Shown here piece by piece: positions 56,986 to 64,000 of a stretch of 64,000 nucleotides of DNA. Within the stretch, counting starts at the first letter, position 1. Each line of letters begins with the position of its first letter. The notes under the pieces are model-generated. The model did not search any database, was not told where the DNA came from, and worked only from the letters and a program-made list of their open reading frames with translations. Made by a program: the position numbers and the translations under genes. This stretch comes from Syntrophotalea acetylenivorans (GTDB lineage: Bacteria > Desulfobacterota > Desulfuromonadia > Desulfuromonadales > Syntrophotaleaceae), in the NCBI RefSeq assembly GCF_001887775.1, contig NZ_CP015519.1, positions 682,001-746,000 on the forward strand, in the 5' to 3' direction.

Positions 56986-57073
56986 CTGAGAAAATGAAAG
57001 GTGATTTTGACCCTTAAAAAGGGTTAGCCTGACGCGTACCCCATATTTGTAAACATACCCAAACAAGCTCCGA

Positions 57074-58162
57074 TCAACGGCCGACCATAATACCCAGGGC
57101 CTCGGCGGTATGTACCAGACTCCCCTGCGGGTTGACCAGATTCAGCGATTCAACAGCCATATCGATCTCGGCAACAACCACCTCACGCCCACTCAGGGCC
57201 ACCATCATGCCAAAATAGCCCTTTTCGATGAGCTCTACCGCTTTAACGCCGAACCGGGAGCCAAGGATGCGGTCAAAGGACGAAGGCGTACCGCCCCGCT
57301 GCAGGTGACCGAGAACCACCGTCCGAGTTTCGATCCCTTGCCTGGCTTGAATCGCATTAGCGACCTGCTGACCGATGCCGCCCAAACGTTCCATGCCACA
57401 ATTCTGGTCAGCAGATATTTGCACAACCTTATGGCCTCCGATCGGAACGGCGCCTTCGGCTACCACCACGATATGAAAGCGGCGCCCATTTTCCCGGCGC
57501 TTACCGATATGGTCACAAACATGATCGATGTGAAAAGGGATTTCGGGCAACAGAATAACATCCGCAGAACCGGCGATCCCTGATTCCAGGGCAATCCAAC
57601 CTGCATCTCTTCCCATTACCTCAACGACAATGGCCCGGTGATGACTTTCCGCAGTGGTATGCAGGCGATCCAGAGCTTCTGTCACTATTCCGACCGCCGT
57701 ATTGTAACCAAAGGTGACGTCGGTGCCGCACAAATCATTATCGATGGTCTTAGGCACACCAACAACAGGAACTCCCATGTCATTGAGTCGGCGGGCTATT
57801 TTGAGAGTACCGTCACCACCAACGACAACCAGAGCGTCGGCACCAGTTTTCCTGAAGTTGTCGACGACCCGTTGGGAAACATCGAGCAATTCGGTAGTCC
57901 CCTTCTGTTGAACCGGATAGCGAAAGGGGTTGCCGCGATTGCTGGTGCCGAGAATGGTGCCGCCGCGCTGCAGAATTCCCCGTACCGAGGCTAAATCAAG
58001 GGGAACAGTTTGGGGACCGTCAATCAGACCGTCAAACCCGTTCAGGATACCGACGACCTGCCAACCCCGCTTAAGAATAGCAGCTCTGACCACCCCTCGA
58101 ATAACGGCATTCAAACCAGGACAATCTCCCCCGCCGGTAAGAATGGCTATCGACTTGATCAT
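57074..58162 (-). CDS. pfkA: 6-phosphofructokinase, predicted ATP-dependent
   Basis: The 362-residue protein has SIAILTGGGDCPGLNAVIRG, VVVGGDGTLKIA, VPKTIDNDLCGTD, TTAESHHRAIVVEVMGRDAGW and VLGHLQRGGTPSSFD. Gly in GGDGT is the residue found in ATP-using enzymes; Lys in PKTIDND is shared with both actinobacterial ATP types and PPi types, so ATP use is likely but not certain. I chose ATG 58162, with AGGGAC eight bases upstream, over a far upstream ATG that adds about 50 residues with no family counterpart. It precedes the paralogue at 55615-56814 and follows a ROK kinase, giving a hexose-to-fructose-bisphosphate set. Confidence 0.88.
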   Translation of the reverse strand: MIKSIAILTGGGDCPGLNAVIRGVVRAAILKRGWQVVGILNGFDGLIDGPQTVPLDLASVRGILQRGGTILGTSNRGNPFRYPVQQKGTTELLDVSQRVVDNFRKTGADALVVVGGDGTLKIARRLNDMGVPVVGVPKTIDNDLCGTDVTFGYNTAVGIVTEALDRLHTTAESHHRAIVVEVMGRDAGWIALESGIAGSADVILLPEIPFHIDHVCDHIGKRRENGRRFHIVVVAEGAVPIGGHKVVQISADQNCGMERLGGIGQQVANAIQARQGIETRTVVLGHLQRGGTPSSFDRILGSRFGVKAVELIEKGYFGMMVALSGREVVVAEIDMAVESLNLVNPQGSLVHTAEALGIMVGR

Positions 58163-58208
58163 TACTGAGTCCCTTTCGTTAAAACAACCCATCGCCCCAT
58201 AGCTGAAA

Positions 58209-59147
58209 TCAACGGTGTTCCAATCGATCAAATAACAGACTGGCAGCGCCAAGAATACCGGCTCGATCGGCAAGGCATGACTTAACCAGGTGCAGTTGTT
58301 GTCGGTTGACTGCAAAAGCACGCCGGGCTAACTCCTGCTCCAACGATGGCAGCAGCAAGTCTAAGCAACCGCTAAGTCCTCCGGCAAAAACCACGCCTTC
58401 TAAATTCAATAAATTGACAACTCCGGCAATCCCCTGCCCGAGATAACGACCGGCTAAATCAAAGGCCTTTTGAGCGAGGGGGTCGCCTTGGCGAGCCAGG
58501 TCAGCGATACCAAAAGAATCAAGGTCATTTGCTCCCCTGCCAACGCCCAACTCCTGAAAAGTTCTAACGATCCCTTGGCCAGAGGCATACTGTTCAAGGC
58601 AGCCGTGGGAACCACAACCACACGGTCGACCTTCTGCCTCAACAGCCAAATGGCCTATTTCTCCAGCTCCGCCGTATTTCCCCTGCCAGAGCTGGCGATG
58701 CAGAATCAATCCACCTCCGACTCCGGTTCCCAGGGTAATCGTCAAAAAGGAATCGAAAGGCTGACCACCACCATATTGGGCTTCTCCCCAGGCAATAGCA
58801 TTGGCGTCGTTAATCACCAGAGCAGGTGAATTAAGCTCTCGCTGTAGATGGCCTTGTAAATCAAACCGGTTCAACAGTTGAAGGTTGGGCGCGCTGCGAA
58901 TCTTCCCTGAAGGGTCAACGACTCCTGCAGCGCCGCAGCCAATTCCCACAACGTCCAACCCCATTTCGGCAGCAGCGGTTCGCAGATCCTGACAAAAGAC
59001 CGTGAGACTTTTAAGAAACACCGTTAAGTTGTCAGTTAATTCGGTTTCAATCGATCGCCATCCACTGACCTGGCCGCTCTGCGACACGAGAGCACCACGA
59101 CAATTGGTTCCACCGAGATCGATACCGATGGCTACCGCCCTGTTCAC
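58209..59147 (-). CDS. ROK-family sugar kinase (glucokinase-like)
   Basis: The 312-residue protein begins VAIGIDLGGTNCRGALVS (ATP phosphate loop) and carries GEIGHLAVEAEG with GRPCGCGSHGCLEQYASG, the His and three-Cys zinc site of ROK kinases. Likely substrate is glucose, given the two phosphofructokinases directly downstream, but N-acetylhexosamines cannot be excluded. It starts with GTG at 59147 overlapping the stop of exbD (GTGA), with GGGAAAG upstream. Confidence 0.87.
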   Translation of the reverse strand: MNRAVAIGIDLGGTNCRGALVSQSGQVSGWRSIETELTDNLTVFLKSLTVFCQDLRTAAAEMGLDVVGIGCGAAGVVDPSGKIRSAPNLQLLNRFDLQGHLQRELNSPALVINDANAIAWGEAQYGGGQPFDSFLTITLGTGVGGGLILHRQLWQGKYGGAGEIGHLAVEAEGRPCGCGSHGCLEQYASGQGIVRTFQELGVGRGANDLDSFGIADLARQGDPLAQKAFDLAGRYLGQGIAGVVNLLNLEGVVFAGGLSGCLDLLLPSLEQELARRAFAVNRQQLHLVKSCLADRAGILGAASLLFDRLEHR

Positions 59148-59554
59148 CGTCTTTCCCGCTGTTCCGTAGCAATAGCTAACTTGGCGAACCCTGTCTCTTT
59201 GGCCAGATCCATAAGCGCAACTACCTTGCCGTGCAATGCCTCCTTATCAGCCAACAACAAAAAGGTCATCTCCGCAACCCGCTCACCGTGCGTACGCAAG
59301 CGTCGTCGTAACTCGGCCATGTCCACGGGTTCCTTACCGAGAAAAATGTCCCCGTCTTTGGACAGGTAGACCTTGATCTCTTTGATGTCCTGTGATCGTT
59401 GCTGACTGGACGACTCGGGAAGTTTAACCGAGATACCCGGTGTTTCAACAAAAGTAGTAGAAATCATAAAAAAGATCAGCAGCAGAAAAACCACGTCGAC
59501 CATCGGTGTAAGGTCGACACGCGGGCTCTCCCGTTTTTTACGAAGAAAGGCCAT
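59144..59554 (-). CDS. ExbD/TolR-family biopolymer transport protein
   Basis: The 136-residue protein has a short basic N-terminus, one membrane helix (VDLTPMVDVVFLLLIFFMI, with the conserved proton-path Asp) and a periplasmic domain. With the ExbB/TolQ-like protein it forms a proton-driven motor that energises TonB- or Tol-type processes. It lies one base after the exbB-like gene (GGGAGA site) and its stop overlaps the ROK kinase start. TonB or TolB partners are not in the window. Confidence 0.9.
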   Translation of the reverse strand: MAFLRKKRESPRVDLTPMVDVVFLLLIFFMISTTFVETPGISVKLPESSSQQRSQDIKEIKVYLSKDGDIFLGKEPVDMAELRRRLRTHGERVAEMTFLLLADKEALHGKVVALMDLAKETGFAKLAIATEQRERR

Positions 59555-59555
59555 G

Positions 59556-60155
59556 CTAGTCTCCCAGAAGATCTACCAGGCGCAAGGAACTGGCTTCCAT
59601 TTCCAGAACGATACTATCGAGTCGGCTGGAGAGATATTTGTGCAATAACAAAACCGGAATAGCGACGGACAATCCGGCCGCGGTAGTAATCAATGCTTCA
59701 GAGATTCCGCCACCAAGGGTCGCTGGAGTTCCCATACCTTGAGTCGCAATCACGGTGAACGCCTCTATCATGCCAAGAACGGTTCCCAGCAAACCGAGCA
59801 AAGGAGAAATTGTAGCGATGGTTCCAAGCAGTCCCAGGTATCTTTCAAGGGGCGCTGATTCACGGCTGCCGGCTTCTTCAACAGCCGTTTTGATTTGATC
59901 GCGACTGCGGCCTTTGGCCCTGAGAGCCGCCAAAAGAATGTGCGCAAGGGGCGTTCCATAGCGTTGGCAGACAATGGTTGCTTCATCGATGCGCTGCTTA
60001 GCGACAAGATCTTCAACCTCTTTAACCAACTCCCGGGAACCGCGGTTTACCCGAAAAAAACTCCACAAGCGCTCGAGAAAAATACCGAACGCAAGAACCG
60101 AACAGAGCAGAATCGGCCACATAAGTGGTCCACCCTGTATGAAATATTCCATCAT
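59556..60155 (-). CDS. MotA/TolQ/ExbB-family proton channel protein
   Basis: The 199-residue protein has a first membrane helix near residues 8-30, a cytoplasmic region and two further helices with LGLLGTIATISPLLGLLGTV and GGISEALITTAAGLSVAIPV, the TolQ/ExbB signatures. It assembles as the stator ring with the ExbD-like protein encoded next. Start has AAAGGA about ten bases upstream; a second Met follows immediately and may be used instead. Confidence 0.92.
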   Translation of the reverse strand: MMEYFIQGGPLMWPILLCSVLAFGIFLERLWSFFRVNRGSRELVKEVEDLVAKQRIDEATIVCQRYGTPLAHILLAALRAKGRSRDQIKTAVEEAGSRESAPLERYLGLLGTIATISPLLGLLGTVLGMIEAFTVIATQGMGTPATLGGGISEALITTAAGLSVAIPVLLLHKYLSSRLDSIVLEMEASSLRLVDLLGD

Positions 60156-60233
60156 AACAATTTATCCTTTCTTACCTTATGCGAACTCAGATTATCACAA
60201 GACCAATAAAATTCTATGGTTGGAATATGGAAA

Positions 60234-60743
60234 CTAATTGCAACCTTCTTTCTGGAAGTCGGCAAAACACTGGGACAAAAGACGATAGGTTTCCTGCAGG
60301 TGCTGCGGAATAACACGTACCTCGGCAAAAACCGGCATAAAATTAGTATCCCCGACCCAACGCGGGACAAGGTGTAAATGAAGGTGGTCCGCAATTCCCG
60401 CCCCGGCAATGGGACCGATATTCATCCCGATGTTAAACCCCTGGGGCTTGCAATATTTTTCCAGGACCTTTCGAGACAACTTCAAAAGCTGGTGCATTTC
60501 CAGCATTTCCTCATCCTCAATATCCGATATGTCCGCAATATGACGATAAGGGGCAATTAAAAGGTGGCCATTGGTATAAGGGAACTTGTTCATCATGACA
60601 AAAGCCAGGCGCCCACGATGTAAGACCAGTCGTTCATAGTCTTCATCGTTCTTGTCTGCCACACAAAAAATGCAATCGTCACACCGTTCATCCTTGCATT
60701 GCAGATAACTCATTCGCCATGGTGCCCACAAATGCTTTACCAT
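60234..60743 (-). CDS. HIT-family nucleotide hydrolase/phosphorylase
   Basis: The 169-residue protein starts MVKHLWAPWRMSYLQ and has a Cys pair zinc region (CKDERCDDCIFC), and the histidine triad in ADHLHLHLVPRW. Length and the LWAPWR opening fit the Ap4A-phosphorylase-like HIT branch. It should act on dinucleoside polyphosphates or similar adenosine esters. An AAGGAGG site precedes the ATG. Confidence 0.88.
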   Translation of the reverse strand: MVKHLWAPWRMSYLQCKDERCDDCIFCVADKNDEDYERLVLHRGRLAFVMMNKFPYTNGHLLIAPYRHIADISDIEDEEMLEMHQLLKLSRKVLEKYCKPQGFNIGMNIGPIAGAGIADHLHLHLVPRWVGDTNFMPVFAEVRVIPQHLQETYRLLSQCFADFQKEGCN

Positions 60744-60880
60744 GAATCCTCCTTCGGAATAGAGTCGATAGTCGCCCGAAAGCCTTCAGCCGTTACAATA
60801 TCGGCTATTTCTCTAATACGCCAACCGGTTTAAAAACTATCAAGTGCCCTTTGTTGGCAACTGGAAAATCGGCAGTTATT

Positions 60881-61396
60881 TCAATCCAGCGGAATAATAC
60901 GACCCTGAATTGTATCACCAACCTCTAAAATACCTACGGAATGAAACGGCGCATTACGGCGGTCCGTAGGACTACCTGGATTAAAAAGCAATTGTTCTCC
61001 TTGCCATCGGCAAGTCGGCATATGGCTGTGGCCATAGACCAAACAATCGATATCTTCGTCAGTAAACTCTTTCAATAACCGCTGTTCAAGTCCTTTAGGA
61101 GATCCCCAACCATGCGCGAGCCCAATACGAAAGGGGCCCGCAGATATGAGCCCTCGCATGGGAAGATCACCGGTTGGCGGATCCATGTTTCCGCACACCG
61201 CCAGAACAGGACAAGCGGTAAATCGCGTCAGAATCTGCGAATCGACCAGATCTCCAGCATGCAAAACTAGGTCTACTCCTTGAAAATGCTGTTCTTGAAC
61301 GGATTCAAGCAAATTGTTATCAAACCAGGCATCGACGATATGAGTATCAGAAATGACACCGATACGGCAGGGCCATTTGATAGAAAGGTATTGCAC
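60881..61396 (-). CDS. YfcE/MJ0936-type metallophosphoesterase
   Basis: The protein of about 171 residues has the calcineurin-like motifs IGVISDTHI, LVLHAGDLVD, AVCGNMDP, LAHGWG and VYGHSHMPT, giving a two-metal phosphodiesterase. I prefer a GTG at 61396 with GAGG eight bases upstream; the longer GTG start at 61435 places 13 residues before the family N-terminus. It is divergent from thrC. Confidence 0.85.
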   Translation of the reverse strand: MQYLSIKWPCRIGVISDTHIVDAWFDNNLLESVQEQHFQGVDLVLHAGDLVDSQILTRFTACPVLAVCGNMDPPTGDLPMRGLISAGPFRIGLAHGWGSPKGLEQRLLKEFTDEDIDCLVYGHSHMPTCRWQGEQLLFNPGSPTDRRNAPFHSVGILEVGDTIQGRIIPLD

Positions 61397-61518
61397 GTAG
61401 TAAACCTCAGAATTTTTTATAATAACGCTTGGCACTCAAGTCAGTTGAACAATGGCCGGGAAAACGAAAAGTGGTCCCACGGGAGGAGCCAACTATTTCA
61501 TTTCGGCAGTTTAACTGG

Positions 61519-61524
61519 TATGAT
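61519..61524 (+). promoter_or_regulatory. Possible -10 element for thrC
   Basis: TATGAT about 60 bases before the thrC ATG; a TTTCAT 17 bases upstream is a poor -35. Tentative. Confidence 0.25.
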
Positions 61525-61585
61525 GCTGGGCAGTCAAAAACAATTATCACCTATTTACAATTGATGTTGAGGAGAACAACTGCCA

Positions 61586-62974
61586 ATGCAATATATCAGC
61601 ACTCGCGGACAGATTCAGGAAATTTCGTTTAAAGAGGCTGTCATGATGGGCCTCGCGGACGATGGTGGCCTGCTGCTACCCGCCAGCATTCCAAGCCTGA
61701 GCGCCGGGGACATAGCAGCGCTGAGTAAAATGACCTATCCCGAACTGGCTTTGCGAATCATATCCTTGTTTGCCGAAGGCATTCCGGCCGATGACCTTAA
61801 GGACCTGGTCGACCGTTCTTACAGCACCTTCAGCCACAAGGAAGTCACCCCGGTGGTTCACCAGGACGGCATCTACATCCTTGAACTGTTTCACGGCCCT
61901 ACCCTGGCCTTTAAGGATGTCGCCCTGCAATTCCTCGGCAACCTGTTCGAATATCTACTGAAAGAACGGGGCGAGAAGATGAACATCCTTGGCGCCACCT
62001 CCGGGGATACCGGAAGTGCCGCCATCTATGGGGTGCGGGGTAAAGAAAACATCAATATTTTCATTCTTCACCCCCATCAAAAAGTCTCCCCCATACAAGA
62101 ACTGCAGATGACCACGGTTACCGACCCCAATGTCTTTAACCTGGCTATTCGCGGGACTTTTGATGACGGCCAGCGTATTGTCAAAGAAGTTTTCGGAGAC
62201 CTCGATTTCAAATCCGAATTTTCTTTAGGGGCGGTAAACTCCATCAACTGGGCAAGGGTTTTGGCCCAGGTTGTTTATTACTTCTATGCCTTTGGCCGAG
62301 TACAACGGGACACCGGCTGCAAGGAAGCATATTTTTCAGTACCGACCGGTAATTTCGGCGACATCTTTGCCGGATTTATCGCGAAACGTATGGGGCTGCC
62401 TATCCGCCGTCTTATTCTAGCCACCAACGAAAACGACATCCTGTCACGCTTTGTAGGAAAAGGCGACTATTCCATTGCCGATGTGGTAGAAACCCCTGCC
62501 CCGTCCATGGACATTCAGTTAGCCAGCAACTTCGAGCGTTATCTTTACTATCTGATGGATCAAGACACCGCCAAAGTTCGCAAGGCCATGGCCGACTTTT
62601 CCAGCACGGGGGGCTTGAGTTTCGATGCGAACCTGCAACAACGCGTAGCTCAGGACTTCCTCAGCGGGTCTGCCACTCGCAGCGAAACTATCGACACCAT
62701 TCGGGACTTTTACCAAAAGACCGGATATATCCTGGATCCGCATACGGCTATCGGCGTCAAGGTCGGCAAAGAACAAACCGGCGGCGAGTGTCCTCTCATC
62801 TGCCTGGCGACGGCTCACCCGGCCAAATTTGGAGATGCTGTCCAAGAAGCCATCAATACCTCGCCGACCATGCCTGACTCCCTGGCCGGTATTGAAAAAC
62901 GCCCTAGTCGATGTGAAATTATCGACGCCGAAACCGACGCAGTTCGCAATTTTGTCGAACAGCATAGCTGCTGA
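61586..62974 (+). CDS. thrC: Threonine synthase
   Basis: The 462-residue protein has the PLP Lys in FHGPTLAFKDVALQFLGN and cofactor-phosphate loops GATSGDTGSAAIYG and SVPTGNFGDIFAGFIAKRMG. It converts O-phosphohomoserine to threonine. The length (about 460) is the longer, E. coli-like or plant-like class 2 form. GAGGAG lies about ten bases before the ATG. It ends just before a strong bidirectional terminator shared with glnA. Confidence 0.95.
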   Translation: MQYISTRGQIQEISFKEAVMMGLADDGGLLLPASIPSLSAGDIAALSKMTYPELALRIISLFAEGIPADDLKDLVDRSYSTFSHKEVTPVVHQDGIYILELFHGPTLAFKDVALQFLGNLFEYLLKERGEKMNILGATSGDTGSAAIYGVRGKENINIFILHPHQKVSPIQELQMTTVTDPNVFNLAIRGTFDDGQRIVKEVFGDLDFKSEFSLGAVNSINWARVLAQVVYYFYAFGRVQRDTGCKEAYFSVPTGNFGDIFAGFIAKRMGLPIRRLILATNENDILSRFVGKGDYSIADVVETPAPSMDIQLASNFERYLYYLMDQDTAKVRKAMADFSSTGGLSFDANLQQRVAQDFLSGSATRSETIDTIRDFYQKTGYILDPHTAIGVKVGKEQTGGECPLICLATAHPAKFGDAVQEAINTSPTMPDSLAGIEKRPSRCEIIDAETDAVRNFVEQHSC

Positions 62975-63018
62975 CCTTGATCATTCTGAGACGTATTCTT
63001 CTCAGGAACTTTAAAAAC

Positions 63019-63052
63019 AAAAAAACCCCGGTCCTAGGACCGGGGTTTTTTT
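63019..63052. terminator. Bidirectional terminator between thrC and glnA
   Basis: Seven A, ACCCCGGTCC-type arm and its exact complement with seven T form a perfectly symmetric 17-base-per-arm palindrome, placed between convergent genes. Confidence 0.95.
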
Positions 63053-63073
63053 GTTTAACAACCAACGACGAAA

Positions 63074-64000
63074 TTAGCAGTCGTAGTAAAGAGCGAACTC
63101 TTCAGGTACCGGACGCATGCGAACCGGGTTAACTTCAGCTTCGGTCTTGTACTCGATCCACTTCTCAATAACATCTTCGGTGAATACGTCGCCCTTGAGC
63201 AGGAAGTCATGATCGGTCTTAAGAGCTTCGAGAGCTTCAGCCAAAGTACCGGCAACGCAAGGAATGTCAGCCAGCTCTTCAGGAGGCAGAGCGTAAAGGT
63301 CTTTATCCAGAGGCTCGCCCGGATCCAGTTTGTTCTCGATACCGTCGAGACCAGCCATAAGAATGGCCGAGAAGCACAGGTAGCCATTGGAAGACGGATC
63401 AGGAGTACGATACTCGACTCGCTTGGACTTGGGATTCGAGGTGGTCGGGATACGCAGAGCAGCAGAGCGGTTACGGCCGGAGTAGGCCAGGTTAACCGGC
63501 GCTTCGAAGCCAGGCACCAGACGCTTGTAGGAGTTGGTGCTGGGGTTGGTGAAGGCGCACAGAGCCTTCGCGTGCTTGATGATACCGCCGATGAAGTACA
63601 GGGCGTTCTTGGACAGACCGGCGTAGCCGTCGCCGGCGAAGGTGTTTTCGCCGTCTTTCCAGATCGAAACGTGGCAGTGCATGCCGCTGCCATTGTCGTC
63701 AAAGAGAGGCTTGGGCATGAAGGTTACGGTCTTGCCATTGCGTACTGCAACGTTTTTGATGATGTATTTGAACCACTGAAGAGTGTCGCCCATGCTGACC
63801 AGAGAATCGAAACGCATGTCGATTTCGCACTGACCGCCGGTGGCCACTTCGTGGTGAGAAGCTTCAATGCGCATCCCAACGCTCTGCAGGACCTGAACCA
63901 TCTCGTTACGCAGGTCAACCAGGGAATCGGTGGGGGCGCAGGGGAAGTAACCTTCCTTGTGGCGGGGCTTGTAACCGAGGTTGGGGTACTCTTCACGACC
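63074..64000 (-). CDS. glnA: Glutamine synthetase type I, partial (C-terminal part)
   Basis: The frame enters from the right edge ([19 protein letters not shown]) and continues to the stop at 63074, giving about 308 C-terminal residues. [47 protein letters not shown] and [14 protein letters not shown] are GSI active-site segments. DLYALPPEE contains the Tyr adenylylated in GSI-beta enzymes, so activity should be controlled by GlnE as well as by PII signals from the GlnD encoded in this window. Confidence 0.95.
   Translation of the reverse strand, partial: GREEYPNLGYKPRHKEGYFPCAPTDSLVDLRNEMVQVLQSVGMRIEASHHEVATGGQCEIDMRFDSLVSMGDTLQWFKYIIKNVAVRNGKTVTFMPKPLFDDNGSGMHCHVSIWKDGENTFAGDGYAGLSKNALYFIGGIIKHAKALCAFTNPSTNSYKRLVPGFEAPVNLAYSGRNRSAALRIPTTSNPKSKRVEYRTPDPSSNGYLCFSAILMAGLDGIENKLDPGEPLDKDLYALPPEELADIPCVAGTLAEALEALKTDHDFLLKGDVFTEDVIEKWIEYKTEAEVNPVRMRPVPEEFALYYDC

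Noticed and set aside
57074-58321. Longer start of the ATP-type phosphofructokinase at 58321
   Set aside because: It would overlap the ROK kinase gene by more than 100 bases and adds residues unlike the family; the ATG at 58162 has a ribosome site.

Overview
The window looks like chromosomal DNA of a Gram-negative, probably anaerobic deltaproteobacterium of the Desulfuromonadales/Geobacter-Pelobacter type. This is inferred from gene content and not from any search: an EtfA carrying a two-cluster ferredoxin head, an archaeal-type phosphoglycerate mutase next to xerD and glnD, mutS followed by an AMIN-domain amidase, secreted lipoproteins with poly-glycine after the lipobox, and two sigma-54 promoters ahead of secreted polysaccharide-active proteins. 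No tRNA, rRNA, CRISPR array or transposase was seen.

Positions 1-31582 are a large exopolysaccharide (EPS) locus. Genes from 17829 down to 1 run on the minus strand: carrier protein, acyl-CoA-dehydrogenase-like flavoprotein, adenylation ligase, amidohydrolase, GNAT-like protein, membrane endonuclease/phosphatase-fold protein, ATP-grasp ligase, initiating phosphoglycosyltransferase, DegT aminotransferase, WbpM-type 4,6-dehydratase, outer-membrane barrel, Wza-like SLBB exporter, Wzc-like chain-length/tyrosine kinase, CpsB phosphatase and a Wzy-like protein cut by the window edge. A divergent etfB-etfA pair (18414-20432, plus) is the obvious electron acceptor for the dehydrogenase. A second minus-strand block (31582 to 20444) carries flippase, glycosyltransferase, Wzy, glycosyltransferase, a GEE-SWGQ membrane protein, wecB, heparinase-fold protein, glycosyltransferase and a FemAB-like protein. 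Read together: the dehydratase and aminotransferase make an amino-dideoxy sugar, the phosphoglycosyltransferase loads it on the lipid carrier, glycosyltransferases/Wzx/Wzy build the chain, and Wzc/CpsB/SLBB/barrel control length and export. The carrier-protein/ligase/dehydrogenase trio plus GNAT, ATP-grasp and FemAB proteins may decorate it with an oxidised amino-acid-derived acyl group; this is the best candidate for an undescribed system here.

Positions 32282-44605 hold secreted surface proteins: three paralogous right-handed beta-helix (pectate-lyase-like) proteins, two of them preceded by near-identical sigma-54 promoters and carrying one or four FN3 modules; a nucleotide-sugar dehydrogenase; and a seven-repeat beta-propeller-like lipoprotein.

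Positions 44821-64000 are housekeeping: apgM-type mutase, xerD, glnD, amidase, mutS, a CDF metal transporter, two phosphofructokinases predicted to use different phosphoryl donors, a ROK sugar kinase, ExbD/ExbB, a HIT protein, a YfcE-type phosphodiesterase, thrC and the 3' end of glnA.

Five genes (FemAB, a glycosyltransferase, wecB, one beta-helix lipoprotein and mutS) are each broken by a single-base indel in a short G:C run. In all five, adding or removing one base restores a family-typical length. Sequencing error is the simplest explanation, but because mutS is one of the five a true mutator lineage cannot be excluded from sequence alone.
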